DNA from: Candidatus Altimarinota bacterium
GTDB lineage: Bacteria > Patescibacteriota > Gracilibacteria > UBA4473
Length of the DNA stretch: 64,000 nt
Reading direction: 5' to 3'
Assembly: GCA_021734785.1 (NCBI GenBank)
Contig: JAIPIF010000004.1
Location: 1 to 64,000, forward strand
The notes beneath the pieces are model-generated. The model did not search any database. It was not told where the DNA came from and saw only the letters and a list, made by a program, of their open reading frames with translations. Below, in pieces: positions 1 to 7,814 of this stretch; the first letter of the stretch is position 1; every line of letters begins with the position of its first letter. A program made the position numbers and the translations under genes.

Positions 1-374
1 CGCACAAAGTAGGAATACTGCTTTTGCCAGTTGGGACAGGTGGCCCCGCAGATCTCGACGCTCGAAAACATCGGAAATACCAAGTCCCCCGTTTCCAATG
101 CGCCTCCCCCATTGCTCACCATATTTGCCTGAGTCAGCACGTCACTCATGTTTACACGTGGCTGGACATCCGTCGCTGCAATTTCATCAGACAGCTGAAG
201 CTCATACCGCAGCACATCGCCCGGGCGAGCGGACACCGCCGTTCCATCTTGATTGTCCCGAGAGACGTTTTTGACGGAAAAATCCACCTCAATTTCACCT
301 GGCGTTCCCTGAGCATACAGCGGGGCACCAAAAAAGAAGAACCCGCAAATGAAGACGAGGAGTATTTTTTTCAT
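1..374 (-). CDS. Secreted DUF11-like protein, N-terminal part (cut by window edge)
   Basis: The minus strand opens with ATG at 374 and stays open to base 1, so only about 124 N-terminal residues are visible. The start MKKILLVFICGFFFF and the end of the hydrophobic stretch near APLYAQG form a clear signal peptide. The mature part contains PGDVLRYELQLSD followed by a Gly-rich stretch and ETGDLVFP, which resembles the conserved DUF11 repeat of bacterial surface proteins (a beta-sandwich adhesion-type domain). Two cysteines (CGATC) follow. It lies 96 nt downstream of recO on the same strand. A possible promoter (TTGACC, 15-nt gap, TACAAA) lies at 412-438. No Shine-Dalgarno sequence is visible. 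The exact family is inferred from a short stretch only. Confidence 0.7.
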   Translation of the reverse strand, partial: MKKILLVFICGFFFFGAPLYAQGTPGEIEVDFSVKNVSRDNQDGTAVSARPGDVLRYELQLSDEIAATDVQPRVNMSDVLTQANMVSNGGGALETGDLVFPMFSSVEICGATCPNWQKQYSYFV

Positions 375-470
375 TTTTTTGAACACAATTTGTACGAACT
401 GCTGAACAAATTTTGTACCCCACAACGATTTGGGTCAACCATTTTATCTTGCAGAAATCGGTGAAATGTT

Positions 471-1133
471 TTATTCGCAGAAAAATTCTATCCGATGTAC
501 CAACGCTTGTACCTGTGAAAAGTCCTCGGCAGCGAGTGTTTTTTGTTTTTTGAGAATGTCGGCAACAGGGGTCCGGCGCAGGAATTCAAATCGTTGACGA
601 TCGCGGTTTGAGAGCAATTCAGCGCCGGTGAAGTCGTCGGCGGAAACTTTTTGTGTCTCGGGAGAAAAAAAACAATTTCCCCGTACTCGATCCAGCTGGG
701 GGCATTGCCCGCGCCAGTCCAGGAGACGCAGACAAAAAAGCGCATCAAAGAGGGGCAATTGTGCCGGATCCAGTGCCCCAAAAATTTGCTCGAGAACTGG
801 AAATACCTCCGCGGGGGGAGGTGCTTCTTCAAATTTTTGTGAAAACCGCTCCAACCACCCAAACCCCATCTCACTCGCCGCGTAGCTTTTGAGAAAAGCG
901 GGAAATATGCGCTTGGTGCTCACGTCTCGCAGGGAACGACTCTGTCGACCCTGAAAGATTTCCAGCTCCAGCAGCCGAAAAAAATCAAGATCTGCTCGTT
1001 TTTTGGAGCGAGAAAATTTTTTGACAAACAGGGAAATTTTTCCCCATTTTTGCGTAAAAAATTCAAGCACCGCATCATCGTTTGCTAGGACGGTTCGCCG
1101 CAAAAGAAGCGCCATCGTTTTTTCATTGCCCAT
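471..1133 (-). CDS. recO: DNA repair protein RecO
   Basis: This 220-aa protein matches the RecO layout: an N-terminal OB-fold with the FFTQKWGKISLFVKKFSRSKKR stretch near residues 25-46 (the family signature of Gly-Lys-Ile followed by a basic loop), then a helical C-terminal half. RecO helps RecR load RecA onto SSB-coated single-stranded DNA during recombinational repair. The start at 1133 is preferred over the ATG at 1115 because the Thr at residue 6 aligns with the conserved Thr just before the first beta strand in RecO proteins. It begins 1 nt after the ftsX stop, so the two are probably translationally coupled. The usual RecO zinc-finger cysteines are not evident, which is common in the family. 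Confidence 0.85.
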   Translation of the reverse strand: MGNEKTMALLLRRTVLANDDAVLEFFTQKWGKISLFVKKFSRSKKRADLDFFRLLELEIFQGRQSRSLRDVSTKRIFPAFLKSYAASEMGFGWLERFSQKFEEAPPPAEVFPVLEQIFGALDPAQLPLFDALFCLRLLDWRGQCPQLDRVRGNCFFSPETQKVSADDFTGAELLSNRDRQRFEFLRRTPVADILKKQKTLAAEDFSQVQALVHRIEFFCE

Positions 1134-1134
1134 C

Positions 1135-1983
1135 TCAAGAAGTTGCCAGTTTCCCGCGGAGATATTTTTGGACAGAAATCCATGCTCCCAGTGCTCCTAC
1201 CACTGCAGACAAGACAAGTTCCCAGACAAAAATATGATTCCACAGATACAGAAAAATGGGCCCACCCGGCAACACCGTGATCTCACGAAGCGCGAGCACA
1301 AAAAGAATCATCGCCACCAGGGCTGAAATCAGGCCGAGAAAAATGCCTTCCACCAGAAACGGTCCCGCGATAAACCCCCTCCCCGCCCCGACCAATCGGG
1401 CAATGGCGATTTCCTGCCGACGAGAAAAGAGGGCGATCCGAAACGTGTTGATCATGAGCAAAACGCCTCCTGCGATGAAGAGAATTACCAGCACGCGCGC
1501 GGCAGACTCGACTGTTTTTCGCAGACGCAAAAGATTTTCAATGACCGTAATAAATTCTCGCTCTCCCTCTCTGTCCCAGGTGCCCACAACCTCGGTGTAC
1601 CGGGCACTCCGAAAGACGGATAAAACCGGTTCGACCTGTGTGAGGTCCTGAAAACGGATGTGAAACCGCTGGGGCAAAGTCACTCCATCACGCTCTTCAG
1701 CAGAAAGAATCTGCCATTCCACTGCGTACTGCTCGAGCTGATTTTGGAGCGCTTCGAGCTCAAACATGTCCGGTGATTCTCGCAGCGGGATAGAAAAATC
1801 CGCCCGTTGCTCGAGGGATTCCAGTGAGTCCGTGGCAAAAAACTGGATGGAAAACACAAAGTTTAAGAGAAGCAAAATCAGCACCCCAAGCCCCACTGTG
1901 GTGAGCGAGAGAAAAGTATTGCGCCCCAACTGCACCACCCCCTCCCCCAGGCTGCGCACGAGTAATTTTTGGAATCCACTCAT
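1135..1983 (-). CDS. ftsX: Cell division protein FtsX (ABC-type permease)
   Basis: This 282-aa membrane protein has the FtsX topology: a TM near residues 25-50, a large extracytoplasmic loop (about 50-165), then three TMs in the C-terminal half (about 165-190, 210-235, 255-275). The intracellular loop motif RRQEIAIARLVGAGRGFI is the FtsX/MacB-type coupling region that contacts the FtsE ATPase. FtsEX regulates peptidoglycan hydrolases at the division site. No ftsE gene lies next to it in this window, which is unusual. The ATG at 1983 is chosen over TTG at 1986; it overlaps the upstream stop in a TGATG arrangement. It is the third gene of a minus-strand run starting at 4139. Confidence 0.88.
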   Translation of the reverse strand: MSGFQKLLVRSLGEGVVQLGRNTFLSLTTVGLGVLILLLLNFVFSIQFFATDSLESLEQRADFSIPLRESPDMFELEALQNQLEQYAVEWQILSAEERDGVTLPQRFHIRFQDLTQVEPVLSVFRSARYTEVVGTWDREGEREFITVIENLLRLRKTVESAARVLVILFIAGGVLLMINTFRIALFSRRQEIAIARLVGAGRGFIAGPFLVEGIFLGLISALVAMILFVLALREITVLPGGPIFLYLWNHIFVWELVLSAVVGALGAWISVQKYLRGKLATS

Positions 1984-2396
1984 CAAAACGAAGTGTAGCG
2001 GAATCGGGCACTTTTGAAAAATTCAGGCGCAAAGGGGTCGGCGCGCTCGATCCGCAGTGTGGGAAATTGTTTTTGAACGGCAGCAGGATCAAGTCGCTGA
2101 TCATAGCCGAGGAGCAAAATGTCAGGCGATTCTTCGCGGAGCGTCTGGAAAAAATCTCCGTCCCTTCGACCCAGCCGGACCTGCGTGTGCGGCAGATTTT
2201 CGGCACACACGCGGGAGAGACGTTCGTTTTCGAGAAACCGCGGCATCTGTTTTTTGTAGCGGAGAACCGTCTCATCTCGCGCCACCACCACGACCATTTC
2301 ACTGGCAAGAGAAACTGCATTCCAGAGAAAAAACTGGTGCCCCACATGCAGGCCATCAAAGGTCCCTCCGACGAAAACTTTTTTGGCAGAACTCAC
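1983..2396 (-). CDS. Cytidylyltransferase-like nucleotidyltransferase
   Basis: This 137-aa protein is a minimal cytidylyltransferase fold. FVGGTFDGLHVGHQFFL near residues 8-24 carries the HxGH nucleotide-binding motif, followed by a strand rich in Val and the basic stretch RYKKQ. The size and motif fit the group of glycerol-3-phosphate cytidylyltransferase and archaeal-type FAD synthase (RibL), which move a nucleotide onto a phosphorylated substrate and release pyrophosphate. The sequence alone does not decide the substrate. The C-terminal ISSTS-type motif of the group is weak here. It lies 9 nt after the upstream gene and overlaps ftsX by one base, so it is probably cotranscribed. Confidence 0.75.
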   Translation of the reverse strand: MSSAKKVFVGGTFDGLHVGHQFFLWNAVSLASEMVVVVARDETVLRYKKQMPRFLENERLSRVCAENLPHTQVRLGRRDGDFFQTLREESPDILLLGYDQRLDPAAVQKQFPTLRIERADPFAPEFFKSARFRYTSF

Positions 2397-2405
2397 ACAG
2401 GCAGT

Positions 2406-4139
2406 TTACACTTTTCCCTCGACAACGTTCAATATGTTTTCATATGCCCGTGTCCCCAAAAAGTTGCTGGAGGCTTCGAGTTGTTTGTCTGTGGCTCGAA
2501 GCGTCCGAGGAAAATCCTGCGGAACCTTGAGGAGATGCCCTTCTGCCCAGAGGAAGTGAAAAACAGCTTCTGCACGGCTCTTTTTTGTTCTAAAATCCAT
2601 GGAAAACTTTTCGGTTTCTGCTCCTCCTTTATAAAACTTTCCAAATTTTTGATGACTTCTCCACCCAGGAGTTTTGCGAAAATCCCCCTTGAGAGATTTC
2701 GGAAATTTCATTTTCTGGGGCAAAAAGTCCTGCGTTGTTTTTTCGACATACCGTTGCTCATACTGCTGCAAAAAGCTCTCAATGTGCTGCAAAATTTCTT
2801 CTCGGGCCATCATGCTCTCCATCCGAGAAAAATGCTGCGCAAAATTTCGAAGCTCCATCATAAAATGCCCGCCGGACGTTTTTTCATTTTCATTGTTTTT
2901 GTGATTTGACTCTGTCACATACTGAATTTCAAATCCAAACTGAGATTTTTTCGTCTTGGAATCCAGGAATCGTATTTTTTGAGACATAGCCCGATATTCT
3001 CCCCCAGAGCTCTGATTAAATTTCTCGAGAGGGAGCACCATTTTTTGTACCATGCCTGAGAATTGATTTTGCCCTGGTAGTTTCTCATTAAAAAAAAGTT
3101 TTCTCTGTGTTGGGGTGAGATAATTTTTATCCCGAGACTCTACATCAACATCGTATGGTTCCGCTGATTTTTGTATCTGATGTTCCACATTCATCATAAT
3201 GTCCAAAAGTTCCAACGCTTCATCTTCTTTTGCTACTTTTTCATCGTCCAAAATAACGCGAATCCGAAAAAGATCATCCAATTTTTCTGCTGCTACTTTT
3301 CCGCCTCGTTCAAGTTTGTCGATGGCTTTTCGAGAATCCTTCAGGCCGATCTCCACTCGTTTGATTGCCGCATGAGGAGGCTTGCCTTCAAAAGAGAGAA
3401 CCGGATTTTCTACAAACTTCCCTACCGCCAACCAATTATAAAATTCTTCTCCTGCAACCTGCTCTCTTTTTTCCACCCGAGAAAAAAATTCATCAATGTC
3501 TTCTGGATGTCCATGAATTCCTGACAAAACACCCCCTTCTTCTTTTCCCCCTGGAATCGGCTGTCGACCAAAAAGATATTCTGCCCAGTCTCGAAGAGAG
3601 GTGATGTGTTTTTCGGCCGCAAAAAGAGCAAGAGATCGTTTCAAAACACGACAGGCACTGTACCGCTCGTGTCCTTTTTTTCCTTTTTTTTCGTCTACGA
3701 GAAAATCATCTCCAAAATCTTTTTGGTCACAGGCCACAAACTGAAAAAACTGCTGCACTTCCCGAAGGGAAGAAAATCCACGTTCAATCTGCTGCCACAC
3801 ACTTCGGGCGAGTTGTTTTTCTGAGGAAAATTGAAGCTTTCCAGACTCAAGGCTCTCCAAACCCAGTCGCAAATATCGAGTAAATTTTTCAAAATCTTCC
3901 TCTGTTTCCAGCGGAAAAAATTCCTTTTCAAACCAAAGTTTCAAAATGAGTTCCCGCTTGGCCAGATCAGCAGGAAACGCGTGCATATCCATGACTGTGA
4001 GCGTCCGGTCTTCTAGGATTTGCATTACGCTCTCGTATGCCGAATTGATGGCAGACTCTACTCGCTGCTTTCCTGTTTCTGGAATCTTTTCCGGACGAAG
4101 AACCGAATGAATAATTTTTTCTGGCTCTGCATTTTTCAT
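2406..4139 (-). CDS. Large protein with divergent RelA/SpoT-like nucleotidyltransferase domain
   Basis: This 577-aa soluble protein is mostly helical and charged. Between about residues 270 and 430 it shows spaced motifs that resemble a RelA/SpoT synthetase fold: KLDDLFRIRVILDD (288-300; compare DLxGxRV), RDKNYLTP (333-340; compare KDYI.xPK), GGEYRAMSQKIRF (about 377-389; compare GYxSLHT) and FGFEIQYVTES (398-408; compare vEvQIRT). Canonical catalytic spacing is not fully kept, so activity is uncertain. The reading frame is open back to 4433, but the ATG at 4139 is chosen because the extension is Arg/Cys-rich noise that overlaps murB. It is the first gene of the run leading to ftsX and recO. 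The function of the rest of the protein is unknown. Confidence 0.6.
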   Translation of the reverse strand: MKNAEPEKIIHSVLRPEKIPETGKQRVESAINSAYESVMQILEDRTLTVMDMHAFPADLAKRELILKLWFEKEFFPLETEEDFEKFTRYLRLGLESLESGKLQFSSEKQLARSVWQQIERGFSSLREVQQFFQFVACDQKDFGDDFLVDEKKGKKGHERYSACRVLKRSLALFAAEKHITSLRDWAEYLFGRQPIPGGKEEGGVLSGIHGHPEDIDEFFSRVEKREQVAGEEFYNWLAVGKFVENPVLSFEGKPPHAAIKRVEIGLKDSRKAIDKLERGGKVAAEKLDDLFRIRVILDDEKVAKEDEALELLDIMMNVEHQIQKSAEPYDVDVESRDKNYLTPTQRKLFFNEKLPGQNQFSGMVQKMVLPLEKFNQSSGGEYRAMSQKIRFLDSKTKKSQFGFEIQYVTESNHKNNENEKTSGGHFMMELRNFAQHFSRMESMMAREEILQHIESFLQQYEQRYVEKTTQDFLPQKMKFPKSLKGDFRKTPGWRSHQKFGKFYKGGAETEKFSMDFRTKKSRAEAVFHFLWAEGHLLKVPQDFPRTLRATDKQLEASSNFLGTRAYENILNVVEGKV

Positions 4140-4201
4140 TTGTATTCTTTTTAGTCTATTTTCCAGAAAAGTCAAGTCTTGCCCCCACTCTTTTTTCTGG
4201 C

Positions 4202-4207
4202 ACAATC
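4202..4207 (+). promoter_or_regulatory. Extended -10 element of murB
   Basis: CACAAT is preceded by TGG, giving an extended -10 arrangement six bases before the murB start codon. This implies a leaderless transcript. No strong -35 box is visible. Confidence 0.4.
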
Positions 4208-4213
4208 GGCACG

Positions 4214-5101
4214 ATGCCTGTCGAGATTTTGCAAAAACAGCCGCTTGGGAAATTCTCTTTTTATGGGATCGGTGGCCCAGCGGACGAGCTGATCCGGGTG
4301 GGAGAAACCGAAGATCTGGCAAATCTTTGGGCGGAGACCTGTCGCAAAAACATTCCGAAGTTTGTCCTCGGCAGCGGATCAAACACCGTCTTCGCCGACA
4401 CCGGTTTCCGCGGACGCGTGTTTTTACTGACAAACCAAACGATTGAGAACTCCGAAAACACCTGGTGGGTCAGTGCCGGCGTGGAACTGCAAAAACTTGT
4501 GGAAGCCTCGGCCGCAGCTGGATTTGCTGATCTACAAAACTTGAGCGGCATCCCCGGCACTGTCGGCGGTGCGGTCCGGGGCAACGCCGGGGCGTTTGGG
4601 AGTGAAATTGGCGACGTAATCGAGCAAGTGGAATTTGTGGACGAGACGGGCACAATACGGGTTTTGGAAGGAAAAGACGGGCAGTGGCAGTACCGTAGCT
4701 CCGTGTTTAAAAAAAATCCGAACTGGTGCGTCACGCGTGTGCAAATGCGATTTAAAAAGAAAGACGATCCCGAGAAACTCAGCCAAGAAGTCCGACAGCT
4801 CAAAGCCGACCGCTGGAAAAAATATCCCCCGGGACGATCGGGCGGCAGTTTTTTCAAAAACCCCGAGGGAAATTATGCGGGCAAACTGCTCGAAGACGCG
4901 GGAGCCAAGGGGGACCGCATCGGGGACATTGAAATTTCAGACCGCCACGCCAATTTTTTTCTGAACCTGGGAAATGGCAAACAGTCTGATCTCTTGCAAT
5001 TAGCCCGCAAATGGCGAGACATCGTCGCAGAGAAATGGGGCGTCACCCTCGAGCCGGAAGTGATGCTGGTAGATGAGCGGGGGGATCGAGTAGAATTGTA
5101 A
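4214..5101 (+). CDS. murB: UDP-N-acetylenolpyruvoylglucosamine reductase
   Basis: MurB reduces UDP-GlcNAc-enolpyruvate to UDP-MurNAc with NADPH and FAD in the cytoplasm, the second committed step of peptidoglycan synthesis. This 295-aa protein has the FAD-binding motifs FVLGSGSNTVFAD (about 50-62) and LSGIPGTVGGAVRGNAGAFG (about 113-132). GGSFFKNPEG (about 214-223) supplies the catalytic Ser, and LEPEVMLVDE near the C terminus supplies the catalytic Glu. Its length is normal for the family. It is transcribed divergently from the RelA/SpoT-like gene. It stands apart from the ftsW-murG group 10 kb away. Confidence 0.95.
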   Translation: MPVEILQKQPLGKFSFYGIGGPADELIRVGETEDLANLWAETCRKNIPKFVLGSGSNTVFADTGFRGRVFLLTNQTIENSENTWWVSAGVELQKLVEASAAAGFADLQNLSGIPGTVGGAVRGNAGAFGSEIGDVIEQVEFVDETGTIRVLEGKDGQWQYRSSVFKKNPNWCVTRVQMRFKKKDDPEKLSQEVRQLKADRWKKYPPGRSGGSFFKNPEGNYAGKLLEDAGAKGDRIGDIEISDRHANFFLNLGNGKQSDLLQLARKWRDIVAEKWGVTLEPEVMLVDERGDRVEL

Positions 5102-5130
5102 AAAATTTTCCCAAAAAACTCCATTTCGCC

Positions 5131-5158
5131 TTGAATTCGGTCAGGCAATTTTTACAAT
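5131..5158 (+). promoter_or_regulatory. Promoter of first GNAT gene
   Basis: TTGAAT and TACAAT are separated by 16 nt, and the start codon follows 9 nt after the -10 box. The transcript is probably leaderless. Confidence 0.55.
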
Positions 5159-5167
5159 CCCCGCCGC

Positions 5168-5653
5168 ATGAAAATCGAAGTCCCCTCTCCGGACGACGCG
5201 GCAGAAATATTTTTTGTCCAGCGCCAGACCTGGCACGAATCCTACACCCGGTACCTCACACACGAGGAAATTGAGCACCGCTTCACCGATGCTCCCGAAC
5301 GAATCGAACAGATTCGAGAAGGAATAAAAGTGCAAGAGATCGCGCAGTATTTCGTCGCACGAGACGCGGGCAAAATTGTCGGGTTTATTTCACTCGCCCG
5401 CGAGCCAAAAAATGAAATTCGATCCCTGTACGTTCTGGAGCAGTGCCAGGGACAGGGCGTGGGAAGAAAACTCCTCCAAAAAGCATTTGACTGGTTTGCT
5501 GGTGAGCCAATTTTTGTCCACACCGATGAGCAAAATGCTGAGGCTCAGGCATTCTACAAAAAATTCGGATTTGAGTTTGTTCAGAGACTCCCCTCTTCCG
5601 AAAGAGAAGGATTTACATTGCTCGAGTTTCAAAAACCACTCGCGGCTGCGTAG
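5168..5653 (+). CDS. GNAT-family N-acetyltransferase (copy 1)
   Basis: This 161-aa protein is a GNAT acetyltransferase, which transfers acetyl from acetyl-CoA to an amine. The acetyl-CoA pyrophosphate-binding loop is LYVLEQCQGQGVGRKLL (about 84-100; the QGxGxG-type motif is intact). The C-terminal FYKKFGFEFVQRLPS is the usual beta5-alpha4 motif of the family. The N-terminal FFVQRQTWHESYTRYL stretch is shared with the next gene, which is a close paralogue. The substrate is not predictable. It has its own promoter just upstream and no ribosome-binding site. Confidence 0.85.
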   Translation: MKIEVPSPDDAAEIFFVQRQTWHESYTRYLTHEEIEHRFTDAPERIEQIREGIKVQEIAQYFVARDAGKIVGFISLAREPKNEIRSLYVLEQCQGQGVGRKLLQKAFDWFAGEPIFVHTDEQNAEAQAFYKKFGFEFVQRLPSSEREGFTLLEFQKPLAAA

Positions 5654-5666
5654 ATTTCAAAAAGCA

Positions 5667-5694
5667 TTGCGTCGCGTCTCAAAATTCTTAGAGT
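5667..5694 (+). promoter_or_regulatory. Promoter of second GNAT gene
   Basis: TTGCGT and TAGAGT are separated by 16 nt, and the ATG lies 9 nt downstream. The same geometry is seen at the first copy. Confidence 0.45.
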
Positions 5695-5703
5695 GTCTCT
5701 GAA

Positions 5704-6204
5704 ATGCTTTTGATCACCGAACCCGACCCCGACGACGCTGGAGAAATATTTTTTGTGCAACGCCAAACCTGGCATGAATCCTACACGCATGAGATCTCAC
5801 ACGAGGAAATCGAACACCGGTTTGCCGATGCCCCCGAGCGGATCGAGGCAATGAAAGAACGAATCGCTGAGGAGAATCCCGAGGAAAAATTTTTTGTAGC
5901 ACGAGAACCCGACACAGCAAAAATTGTCGGATTCATCTCCATGACCAAACAACCGGAAAACGAAATCCGGTCCCTGTACGTGCTGGATCGCTACAAAAGT
6001 CGTGGCATTGGCAGTCAGCTGATCAAAGAAGGCTTTCGCTGGTTTGGAAATGAAGAAATCGTCGTGCACGTCTCCACCGAACCGGAAAACAAACCCGTCC
6101 TCCGATTTTATCGCAAAAAAGGTTTTCGCCCGATCCGGTCGCTGCCTTCAGAGGAATGTGCTCCTTTTGAAATGATGGAGATGCGCCGCAAACCGCAAAA
6201 ATAA
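5704..6204 (+). CDS. GNAT-family N-acetyltransferase (copy 2)
   Basis: This 166-aa protein is a tandem paralogue of the preceding gene. Both share FFVQRQTWHESYT, EEIEHRF, DAPERIE, KIVGFIS and NEIRSLYVL. Its acetyl-CoA loop reads RYKSRGIGSQLI, so the first Gln-Gly pair is changed to Ser-Arg-Gly, but the Gly-x-Gly core is kept. The C terminus FYRKKGFRPIRSLPSEE aligns with copy 1. The local duplication followed by divergence suggests related but distinct substrates. It has its own promoter. Confidence 0.85.
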   Translation: MLLITEPDPDDAGEIFFVQRQTWHESYTHEISHEEIEHRFADAPERIEAMKERIAEENPEEKFFVAREPDTAKIVGFISMTKQPENEIRSLYVLDRYKSRGIGSQLIKEGFRWFGNEEIVVHVSTEPENKPVLRFYRKKGFRPIRSLPSEECAPFEMMEMRRKPQK

Positions 6205-6232
6205 CGAAAGACTTCTTCCATGGCTCTCCCCA

Positions 6233-6262
6233 CTTGCAATCTGTTATTTGCAATCTGTAATT
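6233..6262. repeat. GTAAT/GCAATCTG-type intergenic direct repeat
   Basis: Short imperfect direct repeats (TTGCAATCTGT and TTTGCAATCTGTAATT) fill the gap between the second GNAT gene and the truB stop. Similar patches occur at 7784-7807 and 63511-63594. Confidence 0.5.
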
Positions 6263-6263
6263 T

Positions 6264-7115
6264 TCACAACACCACTCTCGGCTGCAGTTTTCCCGCACGG
6301 ATCTCTCCGAGTCCCATTGTTTTTCCGCCAATAAGCACGAGCAGCTTGTCTCCCTCCATTCCCGACCAGTCAAAAGCACGACCCGCAATGAAATCCTGTG
6401 TCCGCCCCGTCGGGATTTCGACCTGCGGGAGGCTCGTTAAAATAAATTTTGGATCGATCGGTTCGGCACATGCCTCCGGGGGGAGTGCATCCTGAACGGA
6501 TAAAGTGCCAACGTGTGTGCGACGCAGCTCGGAGCAAATACCTCCTCCCGCTACTTTTTTTCCCAGATCGCGAGCCAGCGCCCGCACATAAAATCCCGCC
6601 GCTACTTCCAACTCCAGGATGAGGTCGGGATAATCGTATTCCAAAATTTCTGCGCGAAATACTTCCGTGGCTCGGGGCTTCAGGTCAACTTTTTCTCCTC
6701 GTCGCGCCAGATCACAAGATTTTTTTCCGGCAATTTTGATCGCCGAAAACTGTGGCGGGGTCTGAGAAATTTTACCGGTAAACTGCTCGGAGAGAATTGC
6801 TTCCACCTCCGATTTTGTGGGAAATTGTTTTTCAAACGTCGGCCAAGTGTCTGAAACCTCTGATTCTGGATCATGCGTGGGAGACTCTTTTCCGAATACA
6901 ATTTTTGTTCGATATGTTTTTCGCGCCTTTTCGAGGAAGGGAATCAGTCGCGTACACTTCCCCACTGCGACGACCAGCAGTCCCGTGGCAAAGGGATCAA
7001 GCGTCCCCGTGTGCCCGACTTTCTTGATCTGAAACTGCTTGCGCAGACGTGCACAGACGTCAAAACTCGTCCAGTCTTTCGGCTTGTCCACAAGATAAAA
7101 TCCGTCGAAGTGCAT
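6264..7115 (-). CDS. truB: tRNA pseudouridine(55) synthase TruB
   Basis: TruB converts U55 to pseudouridine in the T-loop of tRNAs. The protein (283 aa from ATG 7115) has KVGHTGTLDPFATGLL with the catalytic Asp at residue 40. It also has the KTY segment, the SQTPPQFSAIKIAGKK block and the RALARDLG motif typical of the family. The C-terminal part (about 215-283) resembles the small PUA-like TruB C domain. The start at 7115 is preferred over ATG 7121. A TTGACA-16-CAAAAT promoter ends at 7123, which leaves only one base before 7121 but seven before 7115, so 7115 fits a leaderless start. It is divergent from rpsF. Confidence 0.93.
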   Translation of the reverse strand: MHFDGFYLVDKPKDWTSFDVCARLRKQFQIKKVGHTGTLDPFATGLLVVAVGKCTRLIPFLEKARKTYRTKIVFGKESPTHDPESEVSDTWPTFEKQFPTKSEVEAILSEQFTGKISQTPPQFSAIKIAGKKSCDLARRGEKVDLKPRATEVFRAEILEYDYPDLILELEVAAGFYVRALARDLGKKVAGGGICSELRRTHVGTLSVQDALPPEACAEPIDPKFILTSLPQVEIPTGRTQDFIAGRAFDWSGMEGDKLLVLIGGKTMGLGEIRAGKLQPRVVL

Positions 7116-7122
7116 CGGCATG

Positions 7123-7150
7123 ATTTTGCCGATCTCCCAAAAAGTGTCAA
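7123..7150 (-). promoter_or_regulatory. Promoter of truB
   Basis: Minus-strand TTGACA (7145-7150) and CAAAAT (7123-7128) are separated by 16 nt. The -10 box sits 7 nt before ATG 7115. Confidence 0.55.
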
Positions 7151-7156
7151 AAAAAC

Positions 7157-7184
7157 TTGCGCCCGAAAGTATTTCTCGTACAAT
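7157..7184 (+). promoter_or_regulatory. Promoter of rpsF-rpsR
   Basis: TTGCGC and TACAAT are separated by 16 nt. Transcription would start near 7191, giving a leader of about 68 nt. That is one of the few long leaders in the window. Confidence 0.5.
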
Positions 7185-7190
7185 CCCGTC

Positions 7191-7258
7191 GCTTTGCTCT
7201 TGGGAACGTCCCGAAACGCACCCCGAGGGCCGTGAGACTTCTTCACCGACCACAAAGC
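7191..7258 (+). promoter_or_regulatory. Possible autoregulatory leader of rpsF
   Basis: The leader holds a GGGA/TCCC hairpin with loop ACG (7202-7212) and an ACCGA box (7245-7249) shortly before the start codon. In many bacteria an S6:S18-binding RNA with a CCG-containing element precedes rpsF. The resemblance here is loose and was not folded or aligned. Confidence 0.25.
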
Positions 7259-7777
7259 ATGAAAAAATATGAATTGATGGCGATCATCGCCAATGACCTG
7301 GACGAAAAAAAAGCCGTCTCTCAAGTCAAAGAATCACTTGCAGACAAAATTACCGAGCAAAAGGGTTCGGTGACCTTTGAGGATTTCTGGGGCGCCAAAG
7401 GATTTGCCTACAAAATTCACGGCCAAAAATGGGGGTACTACGTCGTCCTCCAGTTTGAACTGGATCCCGAAAATCTGAGCGAACTCGAACGCGAGTGGAA
7501 CATCGACCCAAAGGTCGTGCGCTTCCTCGTGAGCAAGGTCGATCCTCGTGCAGGAGATCCCGTCACCCAGGCGGAACGAGTCAAAGAGATGGAGGCCCAG
7601 AAAAAAGAAGACGAAATCGCAGAAATGGAGGCAGAAACAAAGAAAGCGGCTTCTGTCAAAAAAGCAAAATCCGAAGATGCCGCATCCAAAACAGAGGAAA
7701 AAGACTCCGAAGGGAAGAAGGATGCGGTCGATAAAAAACTCGATCAAATCCTCGACGACGCTTCTCTTGACCTTTAA
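7259..7777 (+). CDS. rpsF: 30S ribosomal protein S6
   Basis: S6 binds 16S rRNA in the platform together with S18. The first ~95 residues are the S6 fold: KKYELMAIIANDL at the start, GAKGFAYKIHGQKWGYYVVL in the middle and a NIDPKVVRFLVSK strand. The remaining ~75 residues form a Lys/Glu/Ala-rich tail that is longer than in most S6 proteins. The ATG at 7259 is chosen because the upstream-extended frame begins inside the leader and lacks S6 similarity. rpsR follows; the ssb gene that often sits between them is absent. Confidence 0.93.
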   Translation: MKKYELMAIIANDLDEKKAVSQVKESLADKITEQKGSVTFEDFWGAKGFAYKIHGQKWGYYVVLQFELDPENLSELEREWNIDPKVVRFLVSKVDPRAGDPVTQAERVKEMEAQKKEDEIAEMEAETKKAASVKKAKSEDAASKTEEKDSEGKKDAVDKKLDQILDDASLDL

Positions 7778-7783
7778 TTTTTC

Positions 7784-7807
7784 ATTCGTCATTTGTAACT
7801 TGTAATT
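7784..7807. repeat. GTAATT-type intergenic direct repeat
   Basis: The 24-nt patch contains ATTCGTCATTTGTAAC and then TTGTAATT. It is nearly the same as 63571-63594 (about three differences by eye). It fills the rpsF-rpsR gap. Confidence 0.5.
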
Positions 7808-7814
7808 GATTTCC

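Noticed and set aside
24-464. Plus-strand open frame of 146 codons
   Set aside because: It is the mirror of the signal-peptide protein on the minus strand (1-374), which has a clear secretion signal and domain pattern.
4140-4433. N-terminal extension of the RelA/SpoT-like protein
   Set aside because: The extension is Arg/Cys-rich, has no plausible start context, and overlaps the murB coding region.
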